From NCBI RefSeq assembly GCF_007741475.1, contig NZ_CP036261.1, positions 6,015,798 through 6,079,797 on the forward strand: DNA of 64,000 nucleotides, in the 5' to 3' direction. Under the pieces are notes generated by a model. The model made no database searches, was not told the DNA's origin, and was given only the letters and a program-made list of their open reading frames with translations. The stretch is from Rosistilla ulvae (GTDB taxonomy: Bacteria > Planctomycetota > Planctomycetia > Pirellulales > Pirellulaceae). Shown here piece after piece: positions 36,339 to 46,335 of this stretch; position 1 is the stretch's first letter; every line of letters starts with the position of its first letter. The position numbers and the translations under genes are program-made.

Positions 36339-36755
36339 ATGAAGCTGACGAAGCCCAACCTATTGATCACCGACGACGATCGCGCGTTTCGAGAGACGCT
36401 GCGAAGCGTGTTGGATCGGTTCGACTTTGAGATGTATCTGGCCGAAGATGGCGAAGAGGCACTGGAGATCATCAGCCGGCACCAGGTCCATCTAGCGCTC
36501 TTCGACGTCCACATGCCCCGCTTGAGTGGTCTCGAAGCCCTCACGCGAATGCGCGCCTCGGGGCTCTCTCTCCCCTGCATTCTGATGTCGGCTGCTCTGG
36601 ACGAAGCGATCTGCGACGCAGCCAGCAAGCTGGAAGATGTCTCGGTGATCCCCAAACCGCTGAAAATCCGTGAGATCTCCAGCGTCGTCACCCACCTGCT
36701 CGCCAAACGCTACGGCTGGCAAGCCGAATCGCCCGCCGTCGATCGCCCCGAATGA
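36339..36755 (+). CDS. Stand-alone response regulator receiver protein
   Basis: 138 residues, a single receiver domain. Acidic pocket TDDDRAF (residues 11-13), phospho-acceptor Asp in LALFDVHMPRLSG (about residue 56), switch Ser/Ala in LMSAA and Lys in IPKPLKI. No output domain follows, so it signals by protein contacts, CheY/Spo0F-like. No histidine kinase is encoded nearby. Confidence 0.9.
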   Translation: MKLTKPNLLITDDDRAFRETLRSVLDRFDFEMYLAEDGEEALEIISRHQVHLALFDVHMPRLSGLEALTRMRASGLSLPCILMSAALDEAICDAASKLEDVSVIPKPLKIREISSVVTHLLAKRYGWQAESPAVDRPE

Positions 36756-37043
36756 CGTCACTCTGACGACAGCGATATCAAATCGACGACATTCTGTCGT
36801 CCTGGCCAGCTCTTCGTTTCGCTGCCTGCCATCGATCGCAACCTATTGTTGCACAGCGACTTAGCAACACCCGAGCGATCTCTTCCCGCGGTTTGGCACA
36901 CTGCATGCGATATCGATAGACCAGGTCGCTTTGATGGCGACCCGCTGTCGCCAAGCACAGGCACCGCAACGATTGCGGCGACAGCCAATCGATCGACGAC
37001 CCTGGGAGCTAGAACGGCTCCCCCCCTCCCAAGGAACACGAAG

Positions 37044-37763
37044 ATGCGTTACCTAACTGCAACCCTCGCTATCGCCCTGCTGTCCACCGCCACCACCACC
37101 GCACGAGCCGACCACCGGTTGGAAGCGATCGCCCACGATTACCACGAATCGGTCCATATCCTGGCCGATTACATCGCTCACGATCGCCACAGTTCGCATT
37201 ATCTGAGCCGCTATGTCAGCCGACTGGACGACGTTTCGCACGACTTCTATGAAGCCCTCGTTCACGATCCGTATCGCTCGCGAACCCGCGGCCTGTTCGA
37301 CGACGTGCGTTCGCTGCACTACCGCGTTCGCAGCCTGCTGGGTCACGGCTGCCGAGCGTTGCCCGGCGCTGCCGCAGTCTGGCACGACGCCGATCGCCTG
37401 TATTCGCGACTGTCGCACGCCTTCTCCGACAACCATCATGGTCACCACCACCACCCCCACCGGGTCGGACGCGTGATCCTGCCGCCAACAACGGTCCCCT
37501 ACCCTCAAAAACGGGTGGAGATCCGCGTGGAAGTGCCACGTAGCCAAGGTAAGCCCAACAACCGCGACCGATTTGATTCGCGAGGCCCCTCCAACAACCG
37601 CGACCGATTCGATGCGGACCAATCTCGCTACAACCTGGACCGCCAACGAATCGAACGTAAAGAAAGCAATCCCCGCAAACTGAACCAACGCCCCTCAACC
37701 TCGCTCCGTTCGGATGTCACCAACGAAGCGGTTAGCCGCCTGCTGACGTCGCTGTCCAACTGA
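37044..37763 (+). CDS. Secreted histidine-rich protein of unknown function
   Basis: 239 residues. Signal peptide (LTATLAIALLSTATTTARAD), then a helical His-rich domain (HDYHESVHILADYIAHDRHSS pattern), a cluster HHGHHHHPH at about 135-143, and a basic Asn/Arg-rich tail with the repeat NNRDRFD occurring twice. Histidine clusters suggest metal binding; no family is recognised. ATG at 37044, preceded by AAGGAA. A bidirectional terminator follows. Confidence 0.65.
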   Translation: MRYLTATLAIALLSTATTTARADHRLEAIAHDYHESVHILADYIAHDRHSSHYLSRYVSRLDDVSHDFYEALVHDPYRSRTRGLFDDVRSLHYRVRSLLGHGCRALPGAAAVWHDADRLYSRLSHAFSDNHHGHHHHPHRVGRVILPPTTVPYPQKRVEIRVEVPRSQGKPNNRDRFDSRGPSNNRDRFDADQSRYNLDRQRIERKESNPRKLNQRPSTSLRSDVTNEAVSRLLTSLSN

Positions 37764-37790
37764 ACCGCGACGGACGCCTCAACACCCAAT

Positions 37791-37829
37791 AAAAAAACCG
37801 CGAGTCGGATTCGACCCGCGGTTTTTTAT
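37791..37829. terminator. Bidirectional Rho-independent terminator
   Basis: CCGCG-A-GTCG-GATT-CGAC-C-CGCGG stem flanked by a seven-A run on the left and a six-T run on the right, between the convergent His-rich protein and peroxiredoxin genes. Confidence 0.92.
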
Positions 37830-37866
37830 TGGATTGGCTGAACGAAAGGCTTTCGTTCCGCCGGCG

Positions 37867-38460
37867 TTACGCCGAGTATTCCGCTCCGAAGAACTCTTTG
37901 CTCGCGTCGACATCTGGCTTGATGGTGCGAGCGCCTTCGGTCCAGTTCGCTGGGCAAACTTCGCCGTTAGCTTCGAAGTATTGCAGTGCTTTGCACATTC
38001 GCAACGCTTCGTCAACGCTACGTCCCAGTGGCAGATCGTTGACGACTTGGTGACGGACAACGCCGTCCTTGTCGATCAAGAACAGACCACGCAAAGCGAT
38101 GCCGCCGTCCAACAAGACGTCGTAATCGCGAGCGATCTGCTTGTTCAGATCGGCAACCAATGGGTATTGGATGTCGCCCAAACCGCCTTGAGCGCGGGGG
38201 GTGTTACGCCACGCCAAGTGCGAGAAGTGGCTGTCGACCGAAACGCCCAACAGTTGCACGTTGAGAGCTTCGAATTCTTTGGCCGCTTCGCTCATCGCGA
38301 TAATTTCAGTCGGGCAGACAAAGGTGAAGTCCAATGGGTAGAAGAAAAGCACGACATATTTGCCGCGATAATCGGTCAGGCTGATCGATTTGAACGATCC
38401 GTCGGCCATCACGGCCTGCGCGGTGAAATTTGGCGCTTCGTGGGTTACGAGCTGTGTCAT
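37867..38460 (-). CDS. 2-Cys peroxiredoxin (AhpC/Prx1 type)
   Basis: 197 residues. Peroxidatic Cys in [11 protein letters not shown] (about residue 48) and resolving Cys in NGEVCPANW (about residue 169). The GGLG motif ([10 protein letters not shown]) is present. It reduces hydrogen and alkyl peroxides. ATG at 38460 matches the family start; the longer frame to 38610 is upstream sequence. Terminated by the hairpin at 37791. No AhpF or thioredoxin reductase lies beside it. Confidence 0.94.
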   Translation of the reverse strand: MTQLVTHEAPNFTAQAVMADGSFKSISLTDYRGKYVVLFFYPLDFTFVCPTEIIAMSEAAKEFEALNVQLLGVSVDSHFSHLAWRNTPRAQGGLGDIQYPLVADLNKQIARDYDVLLDGGIALRGLFLIDKDGVVRHQVVNDLPLGRSVDEALRMCKALQYFEANGEVCPANWTEGARTIKPDVDASKEFFGAEYSA

Positions 38461-38887
38461 ATTCGGTCGGTCTCCAGATTGGGATGCCCATGAATTGTCA
38501 AAGCACCGCCTGCTGCGGGGCCCGTCGCGACGACACCTTGTGTAGCCAGGGATGACATAAATGCCCTCGTGAGAGGACGCAATGGTGTCAATCCAAGCCA
38601 CAAATGGCATCGAGCCGCGAGCGGCATTGTAGGTCCGATGGCAAGTATCCGAAACTAGGCCATCGCATCAAATCGCCCCCCCCACCCGGCCGGTTTTCGC
38701 GGAAAGCGTTCTGTGGGAATGACCGCCGGTTTGTGCTAATCTAGTGAGACCGTGAGTGGCTTCGATGAGGACACTCCGACGCTTCCTCGGCACCGCCCGC
38801 TCCTGGGCCTCCCCCAACCGAGCGTCCGAAGTACGGCAACATCCCCCTATGCCCCACCTGTCAATATAAATGGAGATCCCGAATCCC
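38461..38887. other. Divergent promoter region peroxiredoxin / SGNH–MsrB fusion
   Basis: 427 bp without a credible gene. On the minus strand a TTGACA occurs about 40 bases before the peroxiredoxin ATG. On the plus strand GTGCTAATCTAG near 38733-38744 is a possible -10 region. No clear oxidative-stress operator is recognised. Confidence 0.4.
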
Positions 38888-40624
38888 ATGAGAGCTTTGA
38901 TCCGTTGCATGTTCCCCGTGAACTGCCTGTTTGTATTTGCATTGCTTTCGGTCGCGGGTTCGAACAGCAGCGCCCAGCCGGCGGCGACAGCTGAATTTGC
39001 GATCCCGGCGACCGATGAGGGACTGCCCGGCGACGGACCGCTGCGACGCGCAGACTGGTTTAAGAAGCTGTGGGAATCCCGCCGCAGCCTGTGGGCGACT
39101 CAGGTTCAACAGGATCAAGGCGCCGTCGTCTTCTTGGGCGATTCGATCACTCAGGGCTGGGGCTCAAAGCTGAACGAATATTTCGCCGGAATGAAAGTTG
39201 CCAACCGCGGCATCAGCGGCGACACGACTCGCGGCGTTCTGATCCGTCTGGAGGAAGATGTGCTGTCGCTCAATCCGGCGGCGGTGGTGATCCTGATCGG
39301 GACAAACGATCTCGAAGATCAAGCGGCCCCCGAGGTGATCGCCAGCAATCTGGAACTGATCATCGCGGCGTTGAAGCAGCACAATCCGAAGATGCCGATC
39401 GTGCTGTGCGAAACCTTCCCGAGCTCGGCTACCAAGTCGCGGCCAGCCGACAAGATCAGCAAGGTAAACGACCTCTACAAGGCGGCCGTCAAAGGGGACA
39501 AACAAATCACAGTCGTCGACACCTGGACATTGTTCGCCGACGAAAACGGGGACGCTCCCAAATCGGAATTCCCCGATCTGCTGCATCCCAATTCCAAGGG
39601 ATACCAGAAATGGGCCGACGCGATCCGGCCGATCTTCGCAACGCTGGGCTTCCTGGAAACGGAAGCGGACGACTTCAAGGTCGAACCCGGATTTGTCAGC
39701 TTGTTCAACGGCAAAGACCTCTCGGGCTGGGGATATCGCCAGCGGAAAACACTCAAGCCGTTGGCTAGCTTCGAAGGCCCCGCCAGCACGGACGGACGTT
39801 ACGTTGCGATCAACGGACGCTTGGTCGTGACGACACCCGCCGAAGGCCGCAAGGGACAACAACTGTGGACCACCCAAGAGTTCGGCAACAACTTCACGTT
39901 GAAGCTGCAATTCCGAGCGACGCCCAACGCCGATTCGGGCGTCTTCATTCGGGGGCCACAATTGCAATGCCGCGATTATCCGCTGGCCGGTCCTTATAAG
40001 AACCTGAAAAACTACAAGCCACAACAATGGAACGATCTTGTCGTGACGGTTCGCGGCAACGTGGCCCACTGCACCTGTAATGGCGAAGTCCTCGAAGCCG
40101 AAATGAAGGTTCCCGACTCGGGGCCGATCGGGCTCGAGGGAGACCGCGGTCAGATGGAATATCGTCGCATCCGAATCAGCGATCCCAAAGCCAACCAATT
40201 CAAAGGAGCCACGTTGATGAGCTTTAACAAACTGACCCCCGAAGAAGAATATGTGATCGTTCGCAAGGGGACCGAGCGTCCAGGGACCGGGGCGCTGTTA
40301 AACAACAAGAAGAAAGGGACCTACATCTGCCGTCGCTGCAACGCTGCGTTGTACAAGAGCGACAGCAAGTTCGAGAGTCACTGTGGCTGGCCTAGCTTCG
40401 ACGATGAAATCGAAGGGGCTGTCCGTCGCAGCGTCGATGCCGACGGACGCCGCACCGAGATCCTCTGCAAGAACTGCGACGGCCACTTGGGACACGTCTT
40501 CTTAGGCGAAGGCTTTACCAAGAAGAACACACGACACTGCGTCAATTCGCTGTCGATGGCGTTTGTCGAAGAGGATGAAGAACTGCCGCCAGTGGTCAAG
40601 CCACCGGCCGACGCCAAGCCCTAG
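38888..40624 (+). CDS. Secreted SGNH hydrolase–DUF1080–methionine sulfoxide reductase B fusion
   Basis: 578 residues, three enzymes-like domains in one exported chain. Signal peptide ends near SNSSAQ. SGNH/GDSL hydrolase at about 65-245: [12 protein letters not shown] (Ser), LIGTND, and [12 protein letters not shown] (Asp/His). DUF1080/3-keto-disaccharide hydrolase-like lectin fold at about 260-435: [11 protein letters not shown] and [17 protein letters not shown]. MsrB at about 445-565: zinc CxxC pairs (CRRCN, CKNCD), CGWPSF, GHLGHVF and catalytic Cys in [12 protein letters not shown] at 38888 gives the cleanest signal peptide; ATG at 38870 is in frame. Confidence 0.88.
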   Translation: MRALIRCMFPVNCLFVFALLSVAGSNSSAQPAATAEFAIPATDEGLPGDGPLRRADWFKKLWESRRSLWATQVQQDQGAVVFLGDSITQGWGSKLNEYFAGMKVANRGISGDTTRGVLIRLEEDVLSLNPAAVVILIGTNDLEDQAAPEVIASNLELIIAALKQHNPKMPIVLCETFPSSATKSRPADKISKVNDLYKAAVKGDKQITVVDTWTLFADENGDAPKSEFPDLLHPNSKGYQKWADAIRPIFATLGFLETEADDFKVEPGFVSLFNGKDLSGWGYRQRKTLKPLASFEGPASTDGRYVAINGRLVVTTPAEGRKGQQLWTTQEFGNNFTLKLQFRATPNADSGVFIRGPQLQCRDYPLAGPYKNLKNYKPQQWNDLVVTVRGNVAHCTCNGEVLEAEMKVPDSGPIGLEGDRGQMEYRRIRISDPKANQFKGATLMSFNKLTPEEEYVIVRKGTERPGTGALLNNKKKGTYICRRCNAALYKSDSKFESHCGWPSFDDEIEGAVRRSVDADGRRTEILCKNCDGHLGHVFLGEGFTKKNTRHCVNSLSMAFVEEDEELPPVVKPPADAKP

Positions 40625-40682
40625 TCTCGATCGTTGCCACGATATCGCTGCCGTCTGTCGCCCTTGGGGCCGGACGCAGCGA

Positions 40683-40772
40683 TCAGGCGTCACCGACGAG
40701 AATCTGGCCGATGAGGACCCAAATACCGGTGAAAACAATGCCAAGGCATGCATGAAAGAAGTCGGGTGTCAT
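40683..40772 (-). CDS. Possible 29-residue single-helix membrane protein
   Basis: A complete ORF from ATG 40772 to TGA 40683. The product opens MTPDFFHACLGIVFTG and continues as one hydrophobic helix ending in a polar GDA. An AGGATC lies about 11 bases upstream. The sequence has the look of a real one-helix peptide rather than random translation, but codon evidence in 29 codons is weak. It sits alone in a 361-bp spacer. Confidence 0.4.
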   Translation of the reverse strand: MTPDFFHACLGIVFTGIWVLIGQILVGDA

Positions 40773-40985
40773 GATTGTGGGGATCCTAATGCGTAGCGCG
40801 GACAGTTCGATTGCCAGCTCGGCTAAAATCCATAGCCTGTCCAAATTGAGATCCCTCTCATGGCATCAGTGACCTAGATCGGAACTCCACCGAAAAACCT
40901 TCACCCTTTTTTTGACTGCCGGCACGGTTTACGCAATCGGCCCCGTTTACCAACCACCCCGCGACGCGGATCCCAACAGAAATAT

Positions 40986-42233
40986 ATGCCCTCCAGCCAC
41001 GACCTCCCCGCGTCCGCGGATCCCAATCCGCAGGTCATCCCGTGGCTTTCTTCCCCCGAGGCGCTCGAAGCAATCGACCGCGCCGAGGCAGCCGGGCAAG
41101 CGACCGTCGCCCGGACCGCAGCGCTGCGAAGAAAGATCGGCCCCGACCGCGCCGCAGCAGTTCTCTCCGCAGCAGCAGCGCGAGGCAAGGCGATCGACAA
41201 ATGGGGCACCGGGCCATGGCTGGTCACCGATCGCGGGATCCAACAAGCGACCGATCGGGCGATCGCCAGCTACAAGTCGCGGCGCGTTCCCGCCGGGTTG
41301 GAGATCTTCGACTGGTGCTGTGGCGTCGGCGGCGAAGCGATGCAATTGAGCGACCGCGGCCCGCTGACGGCGATCGACCGCGATCCCAAGATCGCTGAAA
41401 TGGCAAGACACAATCTGGGCGTGCATCGCGAGCAGCAAGCGGCCAGCGAAGTCGCTGGCTGGGAGTTTCGGTCGACGGTGATCTGCGACGACGTCTTTGC
41501 TCACCATCCACCAGCCGCTGCCTGGTTGAACCTCGATCCCGATCGCCGCAGTGAATCCAACACTGCCGGGACCAGCCGAGCAACGCATTGCGATTACCTG
41601 CAGCCGCCGCTGAGCGATTGGTTGCCGGTCGCAAAACAAGTCGCCGGCGCGTCGATCAAACTGGCTCCAGCGACCCAGTTGCCCGAGGAGTGCCACGAGC
41701 TGGGAGAGCGCGAATGGATCAGCCATCGCGGCAGCTGTCGCCAGCAAGTGCTGTGGCTCGGTGAGGCGAGTCCGCCTGGAACGATCCGAGCGACCGTTGT
41801 CACCGGAGACGATTCGGCGACTAGTTTCGCTGTCGATCAGCTGCAGCAGTGCGAGGAAACCGACACCTGCGAAGCGTTTGCCTTCGACCTCGATCCGGCG
41901 GTTCGCGCGGCGGGATTGAGCGAATCGTATGCGGCGGCCAAAGGCTTGCGGGCGCTCGGTGGACCGGCTGGCTTTTTCACCGCCCAACAAAACGCTATCG
42001 ACGCGTTGGCTCAACCGTTCGAAGTCCTCTGGCACGGCGTTGCCGATATGAAAAAGCTCCGCCAAGCCGTCGCTGCGCTCGACGGTTGCGTGAGCGAAGT
42101 GAAAATCCGCGGGCTCGATTGGAAGCCGCCGACGATCATCAAGAAGCTGGGTCGGCGAGAGGGGAGAAAACTGACGCTGCTGGCCAGCCGAATCGGTTCG
42201 TATTGCGGAGCGATTCTGGCGGTCCGGCCATAA
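40986..42233 (+). CDS. SAM-dependent methyltransferase with THUMP-like domain
   Basis: 415 residues. An N-terminal helical region, then a class I methyltransferase with IFDWCCGVGGEAMQL (motif I), DRDPKIAEMARHNLGV, and AAWLNLDPDRR (the family's motif IV in place of DPPY). The C-terminal part (about 320-410) resembles the THUMP-like domain found in this family. An RNA or tRNA substrate is likely from the domain but unproven. Monocistronic; convergent with the Cys-rich protein gene. Confidence 0.82.
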   Translation: MPSSHDLPASADPNPQVIPWLSSPEALEAIDRAEAAGQATVARTAALRRKIGPDRAAAVLSAAAARGKAIDKWGTGPWLVTDRGIQQATDRAIASYKSRRVPAGLEIFDWCCGVGGEAMQLSDRGPLTAIDRDPKIAEMARHNLGVHREQQAASEVAGWEFRSTVICDDVFAHHPPAAAWLNLDPDRRSESNTAGTSRATHCDYLQPPLSDWLPVAKQVAGASIKLAPATQLPEECHELGEREWISHRGSCRQQVLWLGEASPPGTIRATVVTGDDSATSFAVDQLQQCEETDTCEAFAFDLDPAVRAAGLSESYAAAKGLRALGGPAGFFTAQQNAIDALAQPFEVLWHGVADMKKLRQAVAALDGCVSEVKIRGLDWKPPTIIKKLGRREGRKLTLLASRIGSYCGAILAVRP

Positions 42234-42261
42234 AAAAACGCGGCCCGTTTTGGGACCGCGT
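42232..42261 (-). terminator. Rho-independent terminator for the Cys-rich protein gene
   Basis: Read leftward: ACGCGG-T-CCC loop AAAAC GGG-CCGCGT followed by a seven-T run. It overlaps the stop codon of the convergent methyltransferase gene. Confidence 0.85.
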
Positions 42262-42320
42262 GTCTGCAAATCAGGGCGTCGTCGCGGAACGATCGACGCC
42301 AATGGCAACGTCAGCTGGCG

Positions 42321-42782
42321 TTACTTCTTGACGACTTCGAAGCCGGTCTTGAACGCTTTTTCACCGAACAGCATTTCCAGCTGAGCGTCTCCTTCGGCTG
42401 CCGCTGCTTTGCCTTTGCAGCCGCCACAGCAGAACGCAACTTTGTGGTTGTCGACGGTGACCGATTGATCGGAGTTCGCATCGCGGCCAGCGAATGGGCA
42501 ATGGACCTGTTTGGCCTGGCCGGTGACGAACAACTGCAAGTTCGCTTTGGCTGCGTATTTCTTTTGATCGGCGACAAATCGCTTCATGCAGCCAGGGCAG
42601 CAGAAGTAGACCTTCGCATCCTTGTACTGCGTCGATGCGGCGGCATCGACGACGGTGAATTCGGTCCCGGCAACGGGGCACTTGCACTTCTTGGTCGCAA
42701 GCGTGTCGTCAGCCGCGCTGGCAAAGCTGGTGAGTGTGGCAACAGCCAACAGAACGCAAATGACAGGATTGGAAGAGCGCAT
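42321..42782 (-). CDS. Exported cysteine-rich YHS/TRASH-like protein
   Basis: 153 residues. Signal peptide (VICVLLAVATLTSFASAAD), then two similar modules, each with a CP-x-AG motif and a CC-x-GC motif: CKCPVAGTEF with YFCCPGCMKRF, and CPFAGRDAN with FCCGGCKGKA. These resemble YHS/TRASH metal-binding units of copper or heavy-metal handling proteins. Function is probably metal binding or sensing in the periplasm. ATG at 42782 is chosen because it begins the signal peptide. Confidence 0.75.
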   Translation of the reverse strand: MRSSNPVICVLLAVATLTSFASAADDTLATKKCKCPVAGTEFTVVDAAASTQYKDAKVYFCCPGCMKRFVADQKKYAAKANLQLFVTGQAKQVHCPFAGRDANSDQSVTVDNHKVAFCCGGCKGKAAAAEGDAQLEMLFGEKAFKTGFEVVKK

Positions 42783-42902
42783 GAATTTCCTCTTAGTGCG
42801 TGGAACGGAAGGATGGGAATCCGGAATCGAAAAATCGCGGCTCCCAACAGGGATGGTAACCAAGCCCGACGAAGATCGCAAACCTTACCCAAGCCGACTG
42901 AA

Positions 42903-43763
42903 TTAAAACGTCTCGGGATATATCACGATTTCGACACGGCGGTTGGCGGCGCGGCCGACGGCGGTTGTATTGTCGCCACGGGGGTAATTGGATCCTTGCG
43001 CGAGCGTGAACAATTGCTGCGGTGGCAGATTGTTACGTCGCGTTAGATGCTCGAAGACCGCTGAAGCTTGGGCGGCGGAGAGTTGATGGTTGCTGCCATA
43101 CATTCCGCCGTACAACTGCTGGTCGTCGGTGTAACCTTCGATGCCAATCTTTTGGCGGGGAAAGTTCTGCTGAATTGCGGCTGCAATGGGATCGAGCATC
43201 GCGGCGGCGTTGCCGGCGATCTGAGCTGAATTGCGTTGGAACAATTGGTCCGAAGGAATGCGAATCCGGATCGCTTCGTTTTCGAACGAGACAGGCAACC
43301 CGCCCAGGCTCAATTGGCTGGCCGCTTGGCGGAGATTGGTGTTGGGCGTGATCGTCGCGCCGCCACGGAAGCGGCTGGAAGCCTGCAGGCCCTGGAACTG
43401 CTGTTGAGCATCGGCGGCGGCGAGGTGCGCCTCCTGCATCCGACCGGTGACTTCGGCCAACTGAGTCCGCATCAGATTGACTTCGTCTTTGTAGACCTGC
43501 GACTGCTGTTCGGCTTGGGCGAGTTGTGTATGCAGTTGGCGGTTGTTATCGTCCAAGTGCCGGACGCGGCGTTCGAGATCGGCCAACTGGGCTTGCGCCG
43601 CTTGCAGCGAATTCGGATCGGCGGCCATCGCAACTCCAGGCTGCCCGCCGGGCCATGCCGCGCCGGGGTTGCTGGCTAAGCGAGGGTTCTGCGTACAGCC
43701 AGCCAAACCTGCTGTAAGACAACAGACCCAAAGCAAGGCGATCGTTTGATTGGTTGTACGCAT
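42903..43763 (-). CDS. OmpA-family peptidoglycan-binding lipoprotein with coiled coil
   Basis: 286 residues. Lipobox LTAGLAGC; coiled-coil region at about 50-125 (LADLERRVRHLDDNNRQLHTQL); C-terminal OmpA-like domain at about 150-285 with IGIEGYTDDQ, LSAAQASAVFEHL and GRAANRRVEIVIYP. It would tether the outer membrane to peptidoglycan. Probably has its own promoter; the Cys-rich gene follows after about 120 bp. Confidence 0.87.
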   Translation of the reverse strand: MRTTNQTIALLWVCCLTAGLAGCTQNPRLASNPGAAWPGGQPGVAMAADPNSLQAAQAQLADLERRVRHLDDNNRQLHTQLAQAEQQSQVYKDEVNLMRTQLAEVTGRMQEAHLAAADAQQQFQGLQASSRFRGGATITPNTNLRQAASQLSLGGLPVSFENEAIRIRIPSDQLFQRNSAQIAGNAAAMLDPIAAAIQQNFPRQKIGIEGYTDDQQLYGGMYGSNHQLSAAQASAVFEHLTRRNNLPPQQLFTLAQGSNYPRGDNTTAVGRAANRRVEIVIYPETF

Positions 43764-44019
43764 GCCGGTTGATGTTGAAGTGACCTTCGCAGAAACATCC
43801 TTGGGGCCAAGCGTAGCAAGGCTGGCAAAACCACAGCAAGAGCATTAATGGCGGGCGGCGGAGATCGCACCGCCAACAAACGCTAGCGCGGGTCGCGTTG
43901 CAATGTTAAGTGTCCGGCCCGTTCGCAGCGGGAATCAAAAATATATGCACCTCCGAGCTGGCGTAGCGGTAGACTGCGCCCCCTCACACAAGGCTCCCCC
44001 AGGACAGACATCTGACATC

Positions 44020-44619
44020 ATGATTGTGATTGGAATCATCGGCCCGCCTGCGGGCGGAAAATCCACCATTGCGGGGACCCTTGCGGAACAGGGGGCAGCA
44101 TGGATCAATGCCGACCGCTTGGCTCACGCTGCGCTGCGGATGGGTCGGGTAAAGAATAAGCTTCGCGAACACTTTGGCGATTCTATTTTTAATGCCGCCG
44201 GCGCGGTCCAGCGATCCGCATTGGCAGCGAAAGTTTTTGGGGATGACCCTACCAGTAGACGGCAGTTAGAATATATTGAAGGCGTGCTACATCCGGTCGT
44301 TGGGCAGTTGGCGACCCGGAAATTGCAACGTCTAGCTGCTCAACAGCAGTCCGTGGTCGTAATCGATGCACCGCTGTTGATCGAAGCGAATTGGCATTTC
44401 CAATGCGATGAAATTTGGTATGTCGATTCTCCGTGGGAATTGCGGATCCAATGGATTGCTAAGCGATCTTGGACGCCTGAACAACTTCGCCAACGCGAAG
44501 CGCGTCAGCTATCGCTAGCGGAGAAACGAAGGTACGCAACGCGGATCCTCGATAACTCCCAGGGGCCTCCTCACACCAGGCGGCAGATACTTGCTCTCTG
44601 GAGTCAGCTAACCAATTAA
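44020..44619 (+). CDS. coaE: Dephospho-CoA kinase
   Basis: 199 residues, normal length. P-loop GPPAGGKST at the N-terminus, NADRLAH, and VVVIDAPLLIEANW with the conserved acidic and Leu-Leu segment, then a C-terminal Arg-rich region. Last step of coenzyme A synthesis. ATG at 44020 puts the P-loop near residue 8, as in the family; the frame further upstream is non-coding. Upstream of rho. Confidence 0.92.
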   Translation: MIVIGIIGPPAGGKSTIAGTLAEQGAAWINADRLAHAALRMGRVKNKLREHFGDSIFNAAGAVQRSALAAKVFGDDPTSRRQLEYIEGVLHPVVGQLATRKLQRLAAQQQSVVVIDAPLLIEANWHFQCDEIWYVDSPWELRIQWIAKRSWTPEQLRQREARQLSLAEKRRYATRILDNSQGPPHTRRQILALWSQLTN

Positions 44620-44833
44620 CAACAAAATCCACCGCAGCGATGGCTGACTGTCCGCGTTATTGCTTTGCCGTGTAAGATAGTGACAGCAAAGCTCTTATCC
44701 CAAATGCGTTTGTCGATGCAGGATGCATCCTCACACAACCCAACAATCCTGCCGACAACGATTACCCATCTCCTTCCTGATCGCCCGCTTGCTCGCAAGC
44801 TAGGTTAGCTCTCCTATTCGATTGACCCTAATC

Positions 44834-46333
44834 ATGGAACCTCGCAAACCCAATCGCCAAAATTCGTCTCGCCCACTGCAACGCGGCCGCAATCAGAGCT
44901 TTGGTGGTGGTGGTGCGCGACCACGTCATCCCGACGCCGAGGTCGATCAACGCATCCGAGAACTCGACGCCGAGCGCGACCCGCTGTCGCTGCCCGAAGA
45001 GATCGTCGTCGAAGCAACCCGCGCCGGCGGTTCGGTCGGCGTGCCGCAACAACGCAGCGACAACGCACCGATGAACCTGGCGCAGCTGCAGCTGCTGTCG
45101 CGAGAGGAACTTGTCGCTTTGGCGGAGGCCGAAGGGGTGACCGACATCGAAAAGTGCAGCCGTTTGGATCTCAGCTTCAGCGTGCTCAAGCGCCGCATGG
45201 CCAATAACGGTTTGATGTACGGGGAAGGGACGCTGGAGATTCTGCCCGACGGATTTGGGTTCTTGCGCAGCCCCGACGCTCACTATATCTCCTGCCCGGA
45301 CGACATCTACGTCTCCCCAAGCCAGATCCGCCGTTTTGGTTTGCAGACCGGCAGCTCGGTCGCCGGACAGATTCGGCCTCCGAAGGAGAACGAACGCTAT
45401 TTCGCCCTGCTCCGCGTCGAAGCGATCAACCGCCGCGATCCGATGGACCGCCAGCGGAACATTCGCTTTGAAGACCTGACTCCACTGCATCCCAATTCCC
45501 GGATCATCATGGAGACCGATGCCCATGAGATGTCCTCGCGGGTCATCGATCTGTTGGCGCCAATCGGATTTGGCCAACGCGGTTTGATCGTCAGTCCGCC
45601 GCGAGCCGGTAAGACCGTCTTGATGCAAAAGATGGCCCGTTCGGTTCTGGAAAACTATCCCGACGCCTACGTGATCGTACTCCTTGTCGACGAGCGGCCC
45701 GAAGAGGTCACCGACATGGAGCGGGAGGTCAAAGGCCCGCATTGCGAAGTGATCAGCAGCACGTTCGACGAACCACCAGCGCGACACATCCAAGTCGCTC
45801 AGATGGTGATCGAGAAGGCTAAGCGAATGGTCGAATACGGCATCGACGTCGTGATCTTCCTCGATTCGATCACACGCCTGGGCCGCGCTTACAATTCCGA
45901 GGGTGGCGGCACCGGCAAACTCCTTTCCGGCGGTTTGGACGCCGGCGCGTTGCAGAAACCCAAAGCCTTCTTCGGATCGGCTCGCAAACTGGAAGAGGGT
46001 GGATCGCTGACGATCCTCGCAACCGCACTTGTCGACACCGGCAGCCGCATGGACGACGTGATCTTTGAAGAATTCAAAGGGACCGGCAACATGGAAATCG
46101 TGCTGGATCGCAATCTGGTCGATCGACGGATCTGGCCTTCGATCGACCCAGGCCGCAGCGGCACGCGACGCGAGGAGATGTTGATGGATGACGAAGAGCA
46201 TCGTCGGATCAGCATCTTGCGGCGCGTGATGGCGGAATTGAATCCGCCCGAAGCGATGGACATGCTGATCAAACAACTCAAGAAGACCCAAAACAACGCT
46301 GAGTTTTTGCTCAGCCTCAAGGAAGTCGATTGA
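44834..46333 (+). CDS. rho: Transcription termination factor Rho
   Basis: 499 residues. A basic, Gly-rich N-terminal extension of about 90 residues, then the RNA-binding cold-shock-like domain ([27 protein letters not shown]), Walker [10 protein letters not shown]-loop and Walker [17 protein letters not shown], and the C-terminal [21 protein letters not shown]. Hexameric RNA helicase that ends transcription. ATG at 44834 chosen over TTG at 44822. ribH starts 3 bp after its stop. Confidence 0.97.
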   Translation: MEPRKPNRQNSSRPLQRGRNQSFGGGGARPRHPDAEVDQRIRELDAERDPLSLPEEIVVEATRAGGSVGVPQQRSDNAPMNLAQLQLLSREELVALAEAEGVTDIEKCSRLDLSFSVLKRRMANNGLMYGEGTLEILPDGFGFLRSPDAHYISCPDDIYVSPSQIRRFGLQTGSSVAGQIRPPKENERYFALLRVEAINRRDPMDRQRNIRFEDLTPLHPNSRIIMETDAHEMSSRVIDLLAPIGFGQRGLIVSPPRAGKTVLMQKMARSVLENYPDAYVIVLLVDERPEEVTDMEREVKGPHCEVISSTFDEPPARHIQVAQMVIEKAKRMVEYGIDVVIFLDSITRLGRAYNSEGGGTGKLLSGGLDAGALQKPKAFFGSARKLEEGGSLTILATALVDTGSRMDDVIFEEFKGTGNMEIVLDRNLVDRRIWPSIDPGRSGTRREEMLMDDEEHRRISILRRVMAELNPPEAMDMLIKQLKKTQNNAEFLLSLKEVD

Positions 46334-46335
46334 TC

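Noticed and set aside
43903-44019. Upstream extension of coaE
   Set aside because: The P-loop should lie near the N-terminus, as it does from ATG 44020; the extra 39 codons have no family match.
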